Shown: one piece after another, positions 1-8,555 of the stretch
Numbering within the stretch: the first letter of the stretch is position 1
Layout: each line of letters starts with the position of its first letter
NCBI GenBank assembly: GCA_015232865.1
Contig: JADFYU010000001.1
Span: forward strand, 182,706 to 225,238
Source of the DNA: Magnetococcales bacterium
GTDB taxonomy: Bacteria; Pseudomonadota; Magnetococcia; Magnetococcales; UBA8363
Length of the DNA: 42,533 bases
Direction of reading: 5' to 3'
Program-made: the position numbers and the translations under genes
The notes under the pieces: model-generated
Told to the model about the DNA's origin: nothing
Seen by the model: only the letters and a program-made list of their open reading frames with translations
Database searches by the model: none

Positions 1-41
1 TCGAGCAGGGATTCGGGAAGGTTTTCTTCTGCAATGTGCAT
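1..41 (-). CDS. 5' end of an unidentified gene running off the window
   Basis: Only the first 13 codons are inside the window; on the minus strand they read MHIAEENLPESLL. The start is supported by a GGAG ribosome binding site seven bases upstream of the ATG. Thirteen residues are too few to assign a family. It faces the same way as the small membrane protein gene at 336-839, with about 290 bases between them. Confidence 0.5.
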   Translation of the reverse strand, partial: MHIAEENLPESLL

Positions 42-335
42 GATGGCTCTCCAAAATGGTTGAACCTGGAATTGATCTAACGGGTCTGTTCAGACTTTTG
101 AATCCTGCTGGTCAGAGTCGAGAATAGATCATTAAAACAATAAGTAACGGCCATGTTTTTTTTTGATGATAGCCGTTCCCAGGTTTGTGTATAGCGCCCA
201 ACCTCAAGTCGATAAAACGGTCAGAGGAGAGGATCTACTCAGTAAATGGTTTGGAGAGTGTGCGAGGGATACGTAAATAAAGGGATGAGAAGCTGTTCAG
301 CAACCTGTTTGTTTTTCTTTGTTGATGAGTCGATT

Positions 336-839
336 CTATTTTTTGGTTTTTGCAGCGTTTATCTCATTAAGGGTTTTTTGTAATAGAGCGGTGGATGGCC
401 ATGTCATGGCCATTGCCACCAGGGCGATACCGCCCAGGATTCCAACCCATAAGAATTCCATCCTTAAAATGGTCAACCCCAGCCCGGTAACCCCAGGAGC
501 CAGACGGAGAGCAAAGGCAATCATGCGCCGTTCCATCAATTTGCGCATTTGGGATTCAGGGGAGAGAGGTGGAGACATTTGAACGAGGCTCTGCACTGTT
601 TTGCGGTCCATTTGCCATGCAGCCAGAAGTGGGGCGACCAGAGAAATAACGGCAATGGGGTAGGCAAACAGATCGTCTAAAGCGTGGGTTCCCTGTGGGC
701 CGTACACCGCCTCATTGGAGTGGGTCATAACCCAGCCCAGTACGATATAGAGGGGAACCAGCGTTGCCATGGCTGCGACGGCAATCTGCAGAGTTGCAGG
801 CTTTTTTTCTCTGTTTTCAGTCGGCTGTTTTTTGCTCAT
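336..839 (-). CDS. Small integral membrane protein of unknown function
   Basis: This encodes about 167 residues. I chose the ATG at 839 (MSKKQPTENREKK) because a short charged N-terminus is followed at once by hydrophobic segments, and a GGAAGAG stretch lies about 11 bases upstream. The same frame stays open to 1232, but that extension is basic, rich in Pro/Gln, and does not look like a folded domain. Four hydrophobic stretches can be seen, at about residues 15-35, 55-75, 105-125 and 130-148, so it is probably a four-helix inner-membrane protein. The loop between helices 2 and 3 is polar and charged (MDRKTVQSL, RKLMERR). I do not recognise the family. It is divergent from the O-ligase gene at 1281, with 441 noncoding bases between. 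Confidence 0.7.
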   Translation of the reverse strand: MSKKQPTENREKKPATLQIAVAAMATLVPLYIVLGWVMTHSNEAVYGPQGTHALDDLFAYPIAVISLVAPLLAAWQMDRKTVQSLVQMSPPLSPESQMRKLMERRMIAFALRLAPGVTGLGLTILRMEFLWVGILGGIALVAMAMTWPSTALLQKTLNEINAAKTKK

Positions 840-1280
840 CGAAACCCATTCTCTTCCGTTGTGATACAAACCAAGATTCGGCCGTTGTACCCTGAATGCC
901 GGTCCAGCTTTCAACCTAGGTTCAAATTTAGATTTAATCATCTTACCTGACAATTGAACGATGGGAACCGTAAATATATCGATCAAGAATTTTTTTCTGT
1001 CAATCCGGCATCCTGTTTTGAACCTCTTGATCGTGCAGAGCTTGTTTTCAGCAGGCTCTTGAGGTAGGATCTTGCCAAATTTACGCTGGCAACCGGTCTG
1101 ATTTGAAGGGATGGGATTTGTAGTTGAGGGCACTTCCACCCCTCTCTTTTGGTCGGCTAGAGGGCTATTGATGGTCAATTTTTTTTCTGGCTCATTTGTG
1201 AAGACGCTGGCCTGGAGTGACCGTTTTTTCATGACTGCAACCTGGATCTTTTCACCACCTCTGATTTTGATTGATGGTCC
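840..1280. other. Divergent intergenic region, 441 bases
   Basis: This lies between two divergently transcribed membrane-protein genes and should carry both promoters. I see no convincing RNA, repeat or extra gene. The minus-strand frame is open through most of it, but the predicted peptide is low in hydrophobic residues and has no start with a good ribosome binding site. Confidence 0.4.
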
Positions 1281-2723
1281 ATGAGAGATCTAGTTCTCAC
1301 CCTGTTTATTTTCGGCATGCTTCCCTACGCTTTTCTGCGGCCTGTTGTCGGGCTCTACCTCTGGGCCTGGATCAGCTACATGAATCCCCACCGTTTGACC
1401 TGGAGTTACGCCTACTCCTTCCGCTTTAATTATTTCGTCGCGATCATCACCATTCTGGGTGTCGTGTTTTTCTGGCGCAAACGTGAAAAAATTCCCAGTA
1501 CCGGACCGGTCTTTCTGTTGACGCTTTTTTTTATCTGGGTCTGCTTGTCAACCTTGCTTGCGTTTAGTCCAGGCGGGGCCTGGATCGATTTTGTGCGTTT
1601 TTTTAAAATCTACTTAATGTTGTTAATCACCTTCTTGACGGTTGGTTCTCGACGATCCATCACCATTCTTGTTGTCATTATTGCGGTTTCCATCGGTTTT
1701 TTTGGTATAAAAGGTGGGGTGTTTACCATTCTGACTGGCGGACAATTTCATATCCTCGGTCCTGAGGACTCTTTTTTCTATGATAATAATACCTTCGCAC
1801 TGGCAGAAGTGATGGTTATTCCGCTGTTTATGTTTTTCAGAACTCAATTAAAGAACAGATGGTTGCGGCTTTTCGTTCTGATTTGTACGGTATTGGCGGT
1901 GATCGCCGTTATCGGAAGTTATTCTCGTGGTGGACTGGTCGGCCTGATGGTGGTGATTTTTTTCTTTTGGTTGCGCACTCCCGGCAAGATCAAAATTACG
2001 GTTTTCATTCCCTTGGTGATGGTTGTAATCTTCTCATCAATGCCAGAAAAGTGGCAGGACCGAATGTCTGTCCTGGCGGAGAGTGTGACTGTTATTAAGC
2101 CGGTGAAGGATTTTATTGAGGACCCGCCCAATTTGTTTGAGAGTCGCTCAGCTTTTGATGAATCAAACAACCCCTTTAATCTGGATGAAACGGATGATGA
2201 TTTCTTTGAAACAGAAGAAAGCAGGTTATTGGCTGATATGTCCGTGCAGGGGCGTTTCCAGGCTTGGGGGTTTGCTTGGAATCTGGCTTTGGATCGCCCG
2301 ATCTTTGGCGGAGGGTTTCACGCTTTTACCCAGCGGGCCTATGATATCTACTATCCCGGTGTGATTCGACGGGATGCGCACAGCATCTATTTTGAGGTGA
2401 TGGGGGAGCAGGGGTTTGGTGGTTTGCTCATCTGGTTACTTCTCCATTTTTCTGTCTTTCGAATGCAAGGCTCGATTGTAAGGAGAACCAAAAACGTTGA
2501 GGAGTTGCTTTGGGCCCATGAGTTGGCCCGGTATATGGGGATTGGTTTGCTGGGATATTATTCGGCGGGTGCCTTTTTGGGCTTGGCCTATTTTGATCTT
2601 CCATTCCATTATCTTGCGATTATCATCATCTTACAAAAAGTTGTAAATAAAGAGCTGTCTAACAGGCCGGAGCCGGAACGACGAAACCGGTTCCCTTATG
2701 TGAGCCCTCATAAAAACAGGTGA
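1281..2723 (+). CDS. Putative O-glycosylation ligase, exosortase A-associated (Wzy/WaaL-like)
   Basis: This is a polytopic inner-membrane protein of 480 residues with about a dozen hydrophobic segments. The N-terminus MRDLVLTLFIFGMLP, followed by WAWISYMNPHRLTW near residues 29-42, is characteristic of the exosortase-A-system O-ligase family (PEP_O_lig type). Near residue 370 the motif DAHSIYFEVMGEQGFGG matches the conserved periplasmic His/Glu region of O-antigen ligases and polymerases. Residues 275-320 form an acidic periplasmic loop rich in Asp/Glu/Asn. By family, such proteins are thought to transfer or polymerise sugar chains in genomes that have exosortase and PEP-CTERM exopolysaccharide loci. 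No exosortase or polysaccharide cluster is seen in this window, so the gene stands alone here. The start has no strong ribosome binding site but fits the family N-terminus. Confidence 0.85.
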   Translation: MRDLVLTLFIFGMLPYAFLRPVVGLYLWAWISYMNPHRLTWSYAYSFRFNYFVAIITILGVVFFWRKREKIPSTGPVFLLTLFFIWVCLSTLLAFSPGGAWIDFVRFFKIYLMLLITFLTVGSRRSITILVVIIAVSIGFFGIKGGVFTILTGGQFHILGPEDSFFYDNNTFALAEVMVIPLFMFFRTQLKNRWLRLFVLICTVLAVIAVIGSYSRGGLVGLMVVIFFFWLRTPGKIKITVFIPLVMVVIFSSMPEKWQDRMSVLAESVTVIKPVKDFIEDPPNLFESRSAFDESNNPFNLDETDDDFFETEESRLLADMSVQGRFQAWGFAWNLALDRPIFGGGFHAFTQRAYDIYYPGVIRRDAHSIYFEVMGEQGFGGLLIWLLLHFSVFRMQGSIVRRTKNVEELLWAHELARYMGIGLLGYYSAGAFLGLAYFDLPFHYLAIIIILQKVVNKELSNRPEPERRNRFPYVSPHKNR

Positions 2724-2757
2724 GTGTTGAGATGACGGTGGATGTCTGGTCATACTG

Positions 2758-4131
2758 CTATTTCATGACCGTTTTTAAGCTGGATTCGGTTGTTGGTGGG
2801 CTGTTGTAAAACCCTCTCCAGAGTTGGTGGAGGCTTGAGATGTCCTGACTGCAGGCCGTTTCTCGAATGGAGTGCATCGCCCAGGTTGGAATACCGATGT
2901 CCAGGGTGCTCAGACCGAGGCGGGCTGACAGTAGGGGGCCGATGGTGCTTCCACAACTGCTGTCGGCGCGGACGGTGAAGTGTTGGGTGGGAATCTGATA
3001 ATCCTGACAAAGGGCGCGGAACCAGCTTCCGGACCGGGCCTGGGTCGCATACCGCTGATTGGCGTTATATTTCAAGACCACACCCTCACCCAGGAGCGGC
3101 ATGTTGTTTTCATCCTGTCTGTTTGGAAAGTTGGCGTGTTCCCCGTGGGCGTTATCGACCGAGATCATCCGACCGTTTGCCATGGTTTGGCAAAAGCTCT
3201 CCTGGTCAGGGATCAATCGCCGCAATAGCGATTCAATAAAATTTCCATTGGCTCCGGTTGTGGCGTTGCTCCCAACCTCCTCATGGTCAAAACAGGCCAG
3301 CATCGGCAGGTTTTGATCCGCTGTCACATCACAGAGTGCTTCTAGTCCGGTAAAGCAGCTCAAAAGATTATCCAATCGTGCTCCAACCACCCATTGGCTG
3401 TCCAGGCCGCTGAACTGAACCGGTTGGCTGTCATAAAAGCTTAGATCCCAATCCAACACCGTCCCCTGGTTTGACAGAACATCGGGTGGATTCAAGGGTT
3501 TGTTTTGTAGCAGATAGATCAATAATTCTCTTGCATCATCTGGGTATCCCTTTGTTTTTGTTGATGCCAGAATTGGATTGAGTTCGGTATGGCGGTTGGG
3601 CGTAAAGCCGTTATTGGTGTCCGGGTTGAGATGGATGGCCAGATTGGGTATGCGGGCCAACGGTTGTTGAAAATCGATCAATTGATGTCCAACCCTACCG
3701 GATGGATCTCGATAACCGATCAGCCCGGCCAGGGAGAGGTCGCGGTCGAACCAGGTGGATAGAATCGGTGAGCCATAGACTTCAATATCCCAGACCCATT
3801 GATTTTTTTTTATTTTAAGTGGAGTTGGCTTCACCTTTAGGGTTGGGCTGTCGGTGTGGGCTCCGGCCAAACGAAGAGGCGGTGGCTTACCTAAGCCGTT
3901 TTCTGGGATGATGAAGGCAATTAGGGCGGTGTAATCGCGGACAACAAAATATCGACCGGCGGATGAAACCTGCCAGGAATCTGTCTCTTTGAGTTCGCTG
4001 AACCCCTTTCTTTTCAAGGCGGATATCATCGTCTGGACGGCATGAAATGGGGATGGCGACTGGTTGATCTGTTCGATGATCCGTTGAATAAGAGACGGGT
4101 TCACTGTGATATCCTTTTTAAGGTGTTTCAA
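2758..4131 (-). CDS. apeB: M18 family aspartyl aminopeptidase
   Basis: A cytosolic dinuclear-zinc aminopeptidase of 457 residues, the normal length for M18, which removes acidic or other N-terminal residues from peptides. Recognisable family blocks in order are AGHTDSP-like GAHTDSPTLKVKP near residue 110 (metal-ligand His and the following Asp), GARLDNLLSC near 248, FDHEEVGS near 280 (catalytic Glu pair and metal ligand), DNAHGEHANFP near 325, and RADSSCGSTIGP with WAMHSIRE near the C-terminus (last metal-ligand His). All appear intact, so the enzyme should be active. It converges on the O-ligase gene, ending 34 bases from that stop, and is divergent from the coiled-coil gene. No operon partner is visible. 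Confidence 0.93.
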   Translation of the reverse strand: MKHLKKDITVNPSLIQRIIEQINQSPSPFHAVQTMISALKRKGFSELKETDSWQVSSAGRYFVVRDYTALIAFIIPENGLGKPPPLRLAGAHTDSPTLKVKPTPLKIKKNQWVWDIEVYGSPILSTWFDRDLSLAGLIGYRDPSGRVGHQLIDFQQPLARIPNLAIHLNPDTNNGFTPNRHTELNPILASTKTKGYPDDARELLIYLLQNKPLNPPDVLSNQGTVLDWDLSFYDSQPVQFSGLDSQWVVGARLDNLLSCFTGLEALCDVTADQNLPMLACFDHEEVGSNATTGANGNFIESLLRRLIPDQESFCQTMANGRMISVDNAHGEHANFPNRQDENNMPLLGEGVVLKYNANQRYATQARSGSWFRALCQDYQIPTQHFTVRADSSCGSTIGPLLSARLGLSTLDIGIPTWAMHSIRETACSQDISSLHQLWRGFYNSPPTTESSLKTVMK

Positions 4132-4448
4132 TTGATTACCAGATGCTGGGCGGATGTTTTTAATAGATAGGTCAGGATCTTTCCAGATTAAACCGAATCT
4201 AGGTTGAACGATGATTTATACCACGAATCATCGATTTTTCTAAGGATAATGTGAGGAGTGGATGGGGTCGTTAGTTGAATGTTTACAGATGTTTGTTTTG
4301 ACATTCCCATGATTTCAGGTAGACTTGACAGATATTGATATCTCTCTTTGAATGGCCTTGCATGTAAAAAACTATTTTTCCAAGTCAATTACATACAACC
4401 CGGCGTTAGAGCCTTTTAACATCATTTTACTGATTGAATGTTTGCCAC
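4132..4448. other. Divergent intergenic region with a small hairpin
   Basis: About 300 noncoding bases lie between the M18 peptidase and the coiled-coil protein. They contain a perfect 8-bp inverted repeat, CGATGATT (4209-4216) and AATCATCG (4226-4233), followed by ATTTTTC on the plus strand. That has the shape of a weak terminator, or a leader hairpin ahead of the downstream gene. Nothing else stands out. Confidence 0.35.
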
Positions 4449-6809
4449 ATGAACCAAGATAACAGGCCGAGCACAAGCCAACTCTCCATGCCAGAACTGG
4501 GAAAGGTGCTTCAGGAGAGAGCGCCCAAGCCGTCATTCGATAATCCTTGGGTTAAGCCGGTCAGAAGCAATGTGGAGTCGGAAAAGGTTGAACAATCGAC
4601 GTCAGCATTGAAAACGACTCAACCGGTCGAGCCGCTTTCGCCCTTATTCGAAGGAGAGTTGGGAGGTCAAACCCATCATCTGTCACAACTGCTGCAACAG
4701 GCTCAGTCGAGGCTGGACCTTCAGAATCAGGAGTTGAACCGGCAAGCTGAGGTGTTGCGAAATCGTGAAATAAAAATAGAAGCACGGTTTAAAGCTCTTC
4801 GACTCTCTCTGCAACAAGCCCATGAAACCCTGGCCCAGGAGAAGGCACAGCTACAACAGCGGTTGGATGTCGTTCAAGCCAAAGAGGCGGCTTTAAACCA
4901 GCAAAACTCTGATGAAAACCGCTTTGAAGCGGAAAGCAAATCGCTTAAAGCCCAGTTGGCTGTTCTGCAAGGCACGTTGGCGCAGGAGGAGGGACAACGC
5001 CGTCAGTTTGAGCAGGTTTTAGCGGAAAATCAATCCCTGCGTCAGCAACTCACTGAGCTGAGAAATCAACGGCAGGCGGATTCTCAAACAACAGTGACCC
5101 TCAAAGAGTCCGCAGAGATGATTCAAACGCTTCAAGAGAAGGTCTCTGTTTTATCAGCGCAAACCGAGGAGATGAGTGATACGAAGCGTGATCTGGCAGG
5201 TTTGCAGCAGTCGATCGACTCTTTGAAAGAGGAGAACTCTAGACTCAAAGAGCAGGTCGATGGAGCGGGCTCTTCTAAACTGGCGATACCAGACCTGACG
5301 GAAACCAACAGCCAATTGCAGGAGTCGAATCTACGACTTCAAGGAGAGTTGGAGAGTTTGCACGCCGAAGTTGCAGATATAAAAAGTGAGGCTCAAACTG
5401 ATGCCTCCTTGAGCCAGGAAGAGAATCAACGACTTCAAGAGCAGATCAGACGGCTTCAGGAAGAGTTGATCGTGAAGGAGGAAGAGCAGAGCCAATTGGC
5501 TGCATTGACACTGGAAAATGAGTCTCTCCAGCAGACAGTTTCCAGGCTGAAGAAGGTCAATGATGAGGCGTTGACCGATTCGTCCGGGTTGCTACAGCTC
5601 AAAGAGGAAAGCCAATCATTTCCACTGCCGGAGGACAAACCTCAAGAAACCGTACTTACTCAACTGGAGGAGGAGAATCAGGGGCTTCGAGAGCAGCTCT
5701 CCAAGCTTCAACAACTGGAAACGGAGGCCGGGGAGCGGCTCAAGGCCCAGGATCAGCAGTACAGCCAAAGCCAATCTGCGTTGGAGTTGCATAATATTGA
5801 TCTTCAATGCCAGGTTGCCGAGCTTCAGAGCTGGAAGCAAGAGGCGGAAAAAAAGCCGAAAGAACAGCATCAGGTCGATCCAGTTTCCGACCCTTCTGAT
5901 CCCTTGCTCAACCTTTCTGACCCAGAAATCAATCTCGATAACACCTCATTAAAACCGAACAATAATGTGGAATCTGAGTTGGCCAATCGGTCTGAGTCAG
6001 ATTCTGGTCCTGAAAAAAATCAGAGCAGCGATCCGTGGGATATGGATGACGAGCCTGGTCTTCAATTTATCAATAATCTGCAACAGCCGCCGAAACAAAA
6101 AACATCCAGACGGGCGATCATTTTGGTTGGCGTCTTTATTGTGTTGGTGGGGATCGTTTTTATTTTGGACCCAGGCGGATTTGTTTTTGGTCCTGATGGT
6201 GGAGGGGCGGGAAAGCCCAACCGGGTAGAGGGTCCGATTGAATCAACACCGGCATTACAGGGGGGAGAGCCGGTTTCTAAACCGACTGATGCAGCGTCGG
6301 TTCCGTTGGCAGAGGCCGCTGGGCCTACCGGTGAGCACGCAGCAGGCTCCATGTTGGCGGCTGATTTCCCCTCCAACTCGGCGGGCCCTTCATCGGCTGA
6401 AACAATCGCTGTCCGAGCAGAAAAAGCGAGCCGTGAGCAAGCGGAACTGGAGCTAGTTCGAGCCCGTGAGGAGGCGCTTTTATTTGAGCAGGAGCAGGCA
6501 AAAATTCGAGAGTTGCTCTCTTTGGCTCAAGCCAATATCTCGGTGGACCGTCTGAGTCGACCGGCTGGCGATAACGCGATGGAAAAATATCAGCAAATTT
6601 TGGATTTTGACCCGGAAAATCTGGAGGCTATTGCCGGGGTTGAGCGGGTTGTTCAACGATATGTGGCCCTGGCCAAGGCAGCACTGGGGCAGGGGCAATT
6701 GAACCGGGCTGACCAACTCTTGGCCAAAGCATCCGGAATCGACCCGGATCTGACCGTCATCAAGGAGCTAAGGGTGGAGTGGGAAAAGGCCAAAATCAAG
6801 AAGAAATAG
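4449..6809 (+). CDS. Large coiled-coil protein with one membrane span and a TPR-like C-terminus
   Basis: A protein of about 786 residues. Residues 70-480 are dominated by Glu/Gln/Leu heptads (repeats such as QRLQEQIRRLQEEL), predicting a very long coiled coil. An acidic Asp/Ser/Pro/Asn linker follows, then a single hydrophobic segment near 555-575 (ILVGVFIVLVGIVFIL) after two Arg. A Pro/Ala/Gly-rich stretch follows, and a C-terminal helical region near 690-786 contains a TPR-like repeat (YQQILDFDPENLEAIAGV, then LNRADQLLAKASGIDPDL). With no signal peptide, the coiled coil should be cytoplasmic and the TPR end periplasmic. I do not recognise a named family; a scaffold or tether is plausible but unproven. 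A TTG at 4434 is an alternative start; neither start has a clear ribosome binding site. Confidence 0.75.
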   Translation: MNQDNRPSTSQLSMPELGKVLQERAPKPSFDNPWVKPVRSNVESEKVEQSTSALKTTQPVEPLSPLFEGELGGQTHHLSQLLQQAQSRLDLQNQELNRQAEVLRNREIKIEARFKALRLSLQQAHETLAQEKAQLQQRLDVVQAKEAALNQQNSDENRFEAESKSLKAQLAVLQGTLAQEEGQRRQFEQVLAENQSLRQQLTELRNQRQADSQTTVTLKESAEMIQTLQEKVSVLSAQTEEMSDTKRDLAGLQQSIDSLKEENSRLKEQVDGAGSSKLAIPDLTETNSQLQESNLRLQGELESLHAEVADIKSEAQTDASLSQEENQRLQEQIRRLQEELIVKEEEQSQLAALTLENESLQQTVSRLKKVNDEALTDSSGLLQLKEESQSFPLPEDKPQETVLTQLEEENQGLREQLSKLQQLETEAGERLKAQDQQYSQSQSALELHNIDLQCQVAELQSWKQEAEKKPKEQHQVDPVSDPSDPLLNLSDPEINLDNTSLKPNNNVESELANRSESDSGPEKNQSSDPWDMDDEPGLQFINNLQQPPKQKTSRRAIILVGVFIVLVGIVFILDPGGFVFGPDGGGAGKPNRVEGPIESTPALQGGEPVSKPTDAASVPLAEAAGPTGEHAAGSMLAADFPSNSAGPSSAETIAVRAEKASREQAELELVRAREEALLFEQEQAKIRELLSLAQANISVDRLSRPAGDNAMEKYQQILDFDPENLEAIAGVERVVQRYVALAKAALGQGQLNRADQLLAKASGIDPDLTVIKELRVEWEKAKIKKK

Positions 6810-6860
6810 GGTTTTTTATCCGTTTTTTTCTCTCTTGTTGAGGTGTGTTTTCTGCTTGGT

Positions 6861-7715
6861 TCACAGATAAAAACCATCCCGAAGAAAGTTGCCCCGCCAC
6901 CAGGGCATGTAGGTGAGTTGAATGCAGCTTTCCAATCCGACGGGAAAATCGTCACTTTGGATCAGCTCGATCAATTGTCTGTTCAATAGCTCAATTTTCT
7001 CGTTTTCACAGCCCAACTGGATTTTCCATTGCAGATAGGAGGTCGCCTGGCTTTTCTGGATCGCGGCTGAGGGCTGGGCATGTTCAGGGTTTGGGTGGAG
7101 CAGTCGAAGGTGAACAGCGGGAGCCCGCACAATACCTTGAGGCACAATATTGTGTTGTTTCAGTAAAAACAGGGCTTTTTTCTGCAATTTTTCCGCCACG
7201 TCATCGGAGATCTGCCACTGATCCAGATGTTCGATCACGTTGCAGATAAAATTGTGATTACGCTGATAAACCGGTTTTGCCAACGCGATCATTTTTTCAA
7301 TAACATCCCCAGCCATTCTAAATCGACCGGAAATGGTTGCGTCTTTGACCAGGTTGGTTAGGACGTCGCCGTTGTCCGGATCCAGATCGAAGGCTCTTTC
7401 ACTTTGATAGCGGGCTTCGGAGTAACGTCCGACTTTTCTCAACGAGTTGGAATAGTCCAGATAGGCCTGCGGCTGATCGGGTTGCAGGTTGATCAAAATT
7501 TGATGATAAGAGGACATGCGGGTGAAATTGTGCTCCAGGCAGGCCAGTTTTGCCAGAGCGCGATAGGCACTGGCTGGGTCTGAATTGTGGAGTTCGCTGG
7601 CCTGATTGCCAAGCGATCTCAAGGTAAAAGGGTCGGGTTCTTCCGTTTGATTAAACAACCGATTGATTTGTCTCAGCAGATTGCGGCCAGGGGGTGGGGG
7701 TGATTTTTCGTTCAC
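6861..7715 (-). CDS. Tetratricopeptide-repeat protein of unknown function
   Basis: A 284-residue protein without a signal peptide, probably cytosolic. Residues 35-150 contain about three TPR units: ASAYRALAKLACLEHNF, then YLDYSNSLRKVGRYSEARYQ, then the clear consensus end AFDLDPDNGDVLTNL. The C-terminal half is helical and ends in a Trp/Tyr/Gly-rich segment (YMPWWRGNFLRDGFYL) that could be a separate binding surface. The start is ATG at 7715. It converges on the coiled-coil gene, whose C-terminus also has a TPR-like repeat, but there is no direct evidence that they work together. No enzymatic motif is visible. Confidence 0.7.
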   Translation of the reverse strand: MNEKSPPPPGRNLLRQINRLFNQTEEPDPFTLRSLGNQASELHNSDPASAYRALAKLACLEHNFTRMSSYHQILINLQPDQPQAYLDYSNSLRKVGRYSEARYQSERAFDLDPDNGDVLTNLVKDATISGRFRMAGDVIEKMIALAKPVYQRNHNFICNVIEHLDQWQISDDVAEKLQKKALFLLKQHNIVPQGIVRAPAVHLRLLHPNPEHAQPSAAIQKSQATSYLQWKIQLGCENEKIELLNRQLIELIQSDDFPVGLESCIQLTYMPWWRGNFLRDGFYL

Positions 7716-7851
7716 GGGAATCTTTCAAGAAGTAAAAACAGTTTCTTCTAAAAACAGATCGTTAGAAACAAATAAAACCGTGGGCAAGCTTCAGATATGG
7801 TTCAGTCTAGCATGGGTTTTTTTCGGGGAACAATTTTTTTCCAAAAAAAGC

Positions 7852-7880
7852 TTGACGGAACTGAAAAACAGCTTTATGCT
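7852..7880 (+). promoter_or_regulatory. Sigma-70-type promoter of the phasin gene
   Basis: The -35 box TTGACG (7852-7857) and -10 box TATGCT (7875-7880) are separated by exactly 17 bases, 58 bases before the phasin ATG. The fit to the housekeeping consensus is strong, suggesting high basal strength. Confidence 0.75.
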
Positions 7881-7911
7881 GCATCGCAACAATTGCTGCA
7901 GTGCAGCATAA
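7874..7911. promoter_or_regulatory. TGC-rich dyad over the phasin -10 region, candidate PhaR-type operator
   Basis: A perfect 10-bp inverted repeat, TTATGCTGCA (7874-7883) and TGCAGCATAA (7902-7911), overlaps the -10 box and the likely start of transcription. Inside it a further TGCTGCA (7894-7900) sits one base from the right arm, giving a second nearly perfect dyad. In several proteobacteria, phasin genes are repressed by PhaR, which binds TGC-rich dyads at the promoter. The resemblance and position are suggestive; no phaR gene is in the window. Confidence 0.5.
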
Positions 7912-7938
7912 CCCAATCACTAATACTGGAGCATTAAA

Positions 7939-8295
7939 ATGAGCAACAATTTGGTAGAGCAGATTTCTGGGATTACTAATCAGATGTTGAGCGTGGCCAA
8001 CAATCTGCAAAAAATAAACAACGACACGGTTCAATCCCTGGTCAGTCGCCAATTTTCGGATATGGAGAGTTTTCTTTCCACGTCAACCCGTCAATTTCAA
8101 GAGCTGTCCCAGATCAAAACACCGGAAGAGGCCGTCAGTGCTCAATTGAAGATTGCCAATGAAATTGGTGAGTCCATGAAAGCCCGGACCCAAGAAAATA
8201 TCGATGTTTTGACCAAGAGCCAGGCTCAACTGGAAACGCTGGTTCAAGATGAAATTAAGGCGTTGATTGAGCAGGCTAAAGCTGTAGCTGTCTAA
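7939..8295 (+). CDS. Phasin family protein
   Basis: A 118-residue amphipathic helical protein that fits the phasin family, which coats polyhydroxyalkanoate granules and controls their number and surface. The sequence lacks Cys and Trp, is rich in Gln/Ser/Thr/Ala, and carries family-like segments: FSDMESFLSTSTRQFQEL near residue 40 and SAQLKIANEIGESMKARTQENIDVL near 65-90. The length is typical of the short phasins. The start is set by GGAG eight bases upstream of the ATG. A strong promoter with an overlapping dyad precedes it and a hairpin cluster follows the stop, so it is probably a single-gene transcript. No polymer synthase gene is in the window. Confidence 0.85.
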   Translation: MSNNLVEQISGITNQMLSVANNLQKINNDTVQSLVSRQFSDMESFLSTSTRQFQELSQIKTPEEAVSAQLKIANEIGESMKARTQENIDVLTKSQAQLETLVQDEIKALIEQAKAVAV

Positions 8296-8308
8296 ACTCT
8301 TGTTCGCT

Positions 8309-8390
8309 AACAGGAGTCGAAGCGTCGTGAACCGTTTCGATTCAAGAGGCCGACTCCTGTTACCCTGGATTCGAAACGAATCCAGGGTAA
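8309..8390 (+). terminator. Tandem hairpins after the phasin gene
   Basis: Two stem-loops start 14 bases after the phasin stop. The first has arms AACAGGAGTCG (8309-8319) and CGACTCCTGTT (8351-8361). The second is a perfect 14-bp stem, TTACCCTGGATTCG (8360-8373) with CGAATCCAGGGTAA (8377-8390), closed by three A. No long U tract follows, so it may act as an mRNA 3'-end stabiliser as much as a terminator. Confidence 0.55.
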
Positions 8391-8421
8391 AGTTCTAATT
8401 CAAGAAAGCGGGGTAGTAGAG

Positions 8422-8523
8422 ATGATACCCTTTCTAAAAATTGCTATTATCATAGAGCTGGGCGTTATGGGGTTGATGGCCCTTTTTGCCCTGACCAAAC
8501 TGATTTCCTTATTATTGAACTGA
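8422..8523 (+). CDS. Possible 33-residue single-span membrane peptide
   Basis: A short ORF after the phasin hairpins encodes a peptide starting MIPFLKIAIIIELGVMG and ending LTKLISLLLN. Almost the whole length is hydrophobic with one Lys on each side, so it would form one transmembrane helix. A GGGG run lies about ten bases upstream of the ATG, which is a weak ribosome binding site. Small proteins of this sort are easily missed, but chance ORFs of this size are common. I cannot assign a family. Confidence 0.3.
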   Translation: MIPFLKIAIIIELGVMGLMALFALTKLISLLLN

Positions 8524-8555
8524 ACCCCAGCGTTTAGATTTCTATACCGCAACAC

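Noticed and set aside
840..1232. 131-codon upstream extension of the small membrane protein gene
   Set aside because: The extension has no family resemblance or start with a ribosome binding site, while ATG 839 gives a normal short N-terminus.
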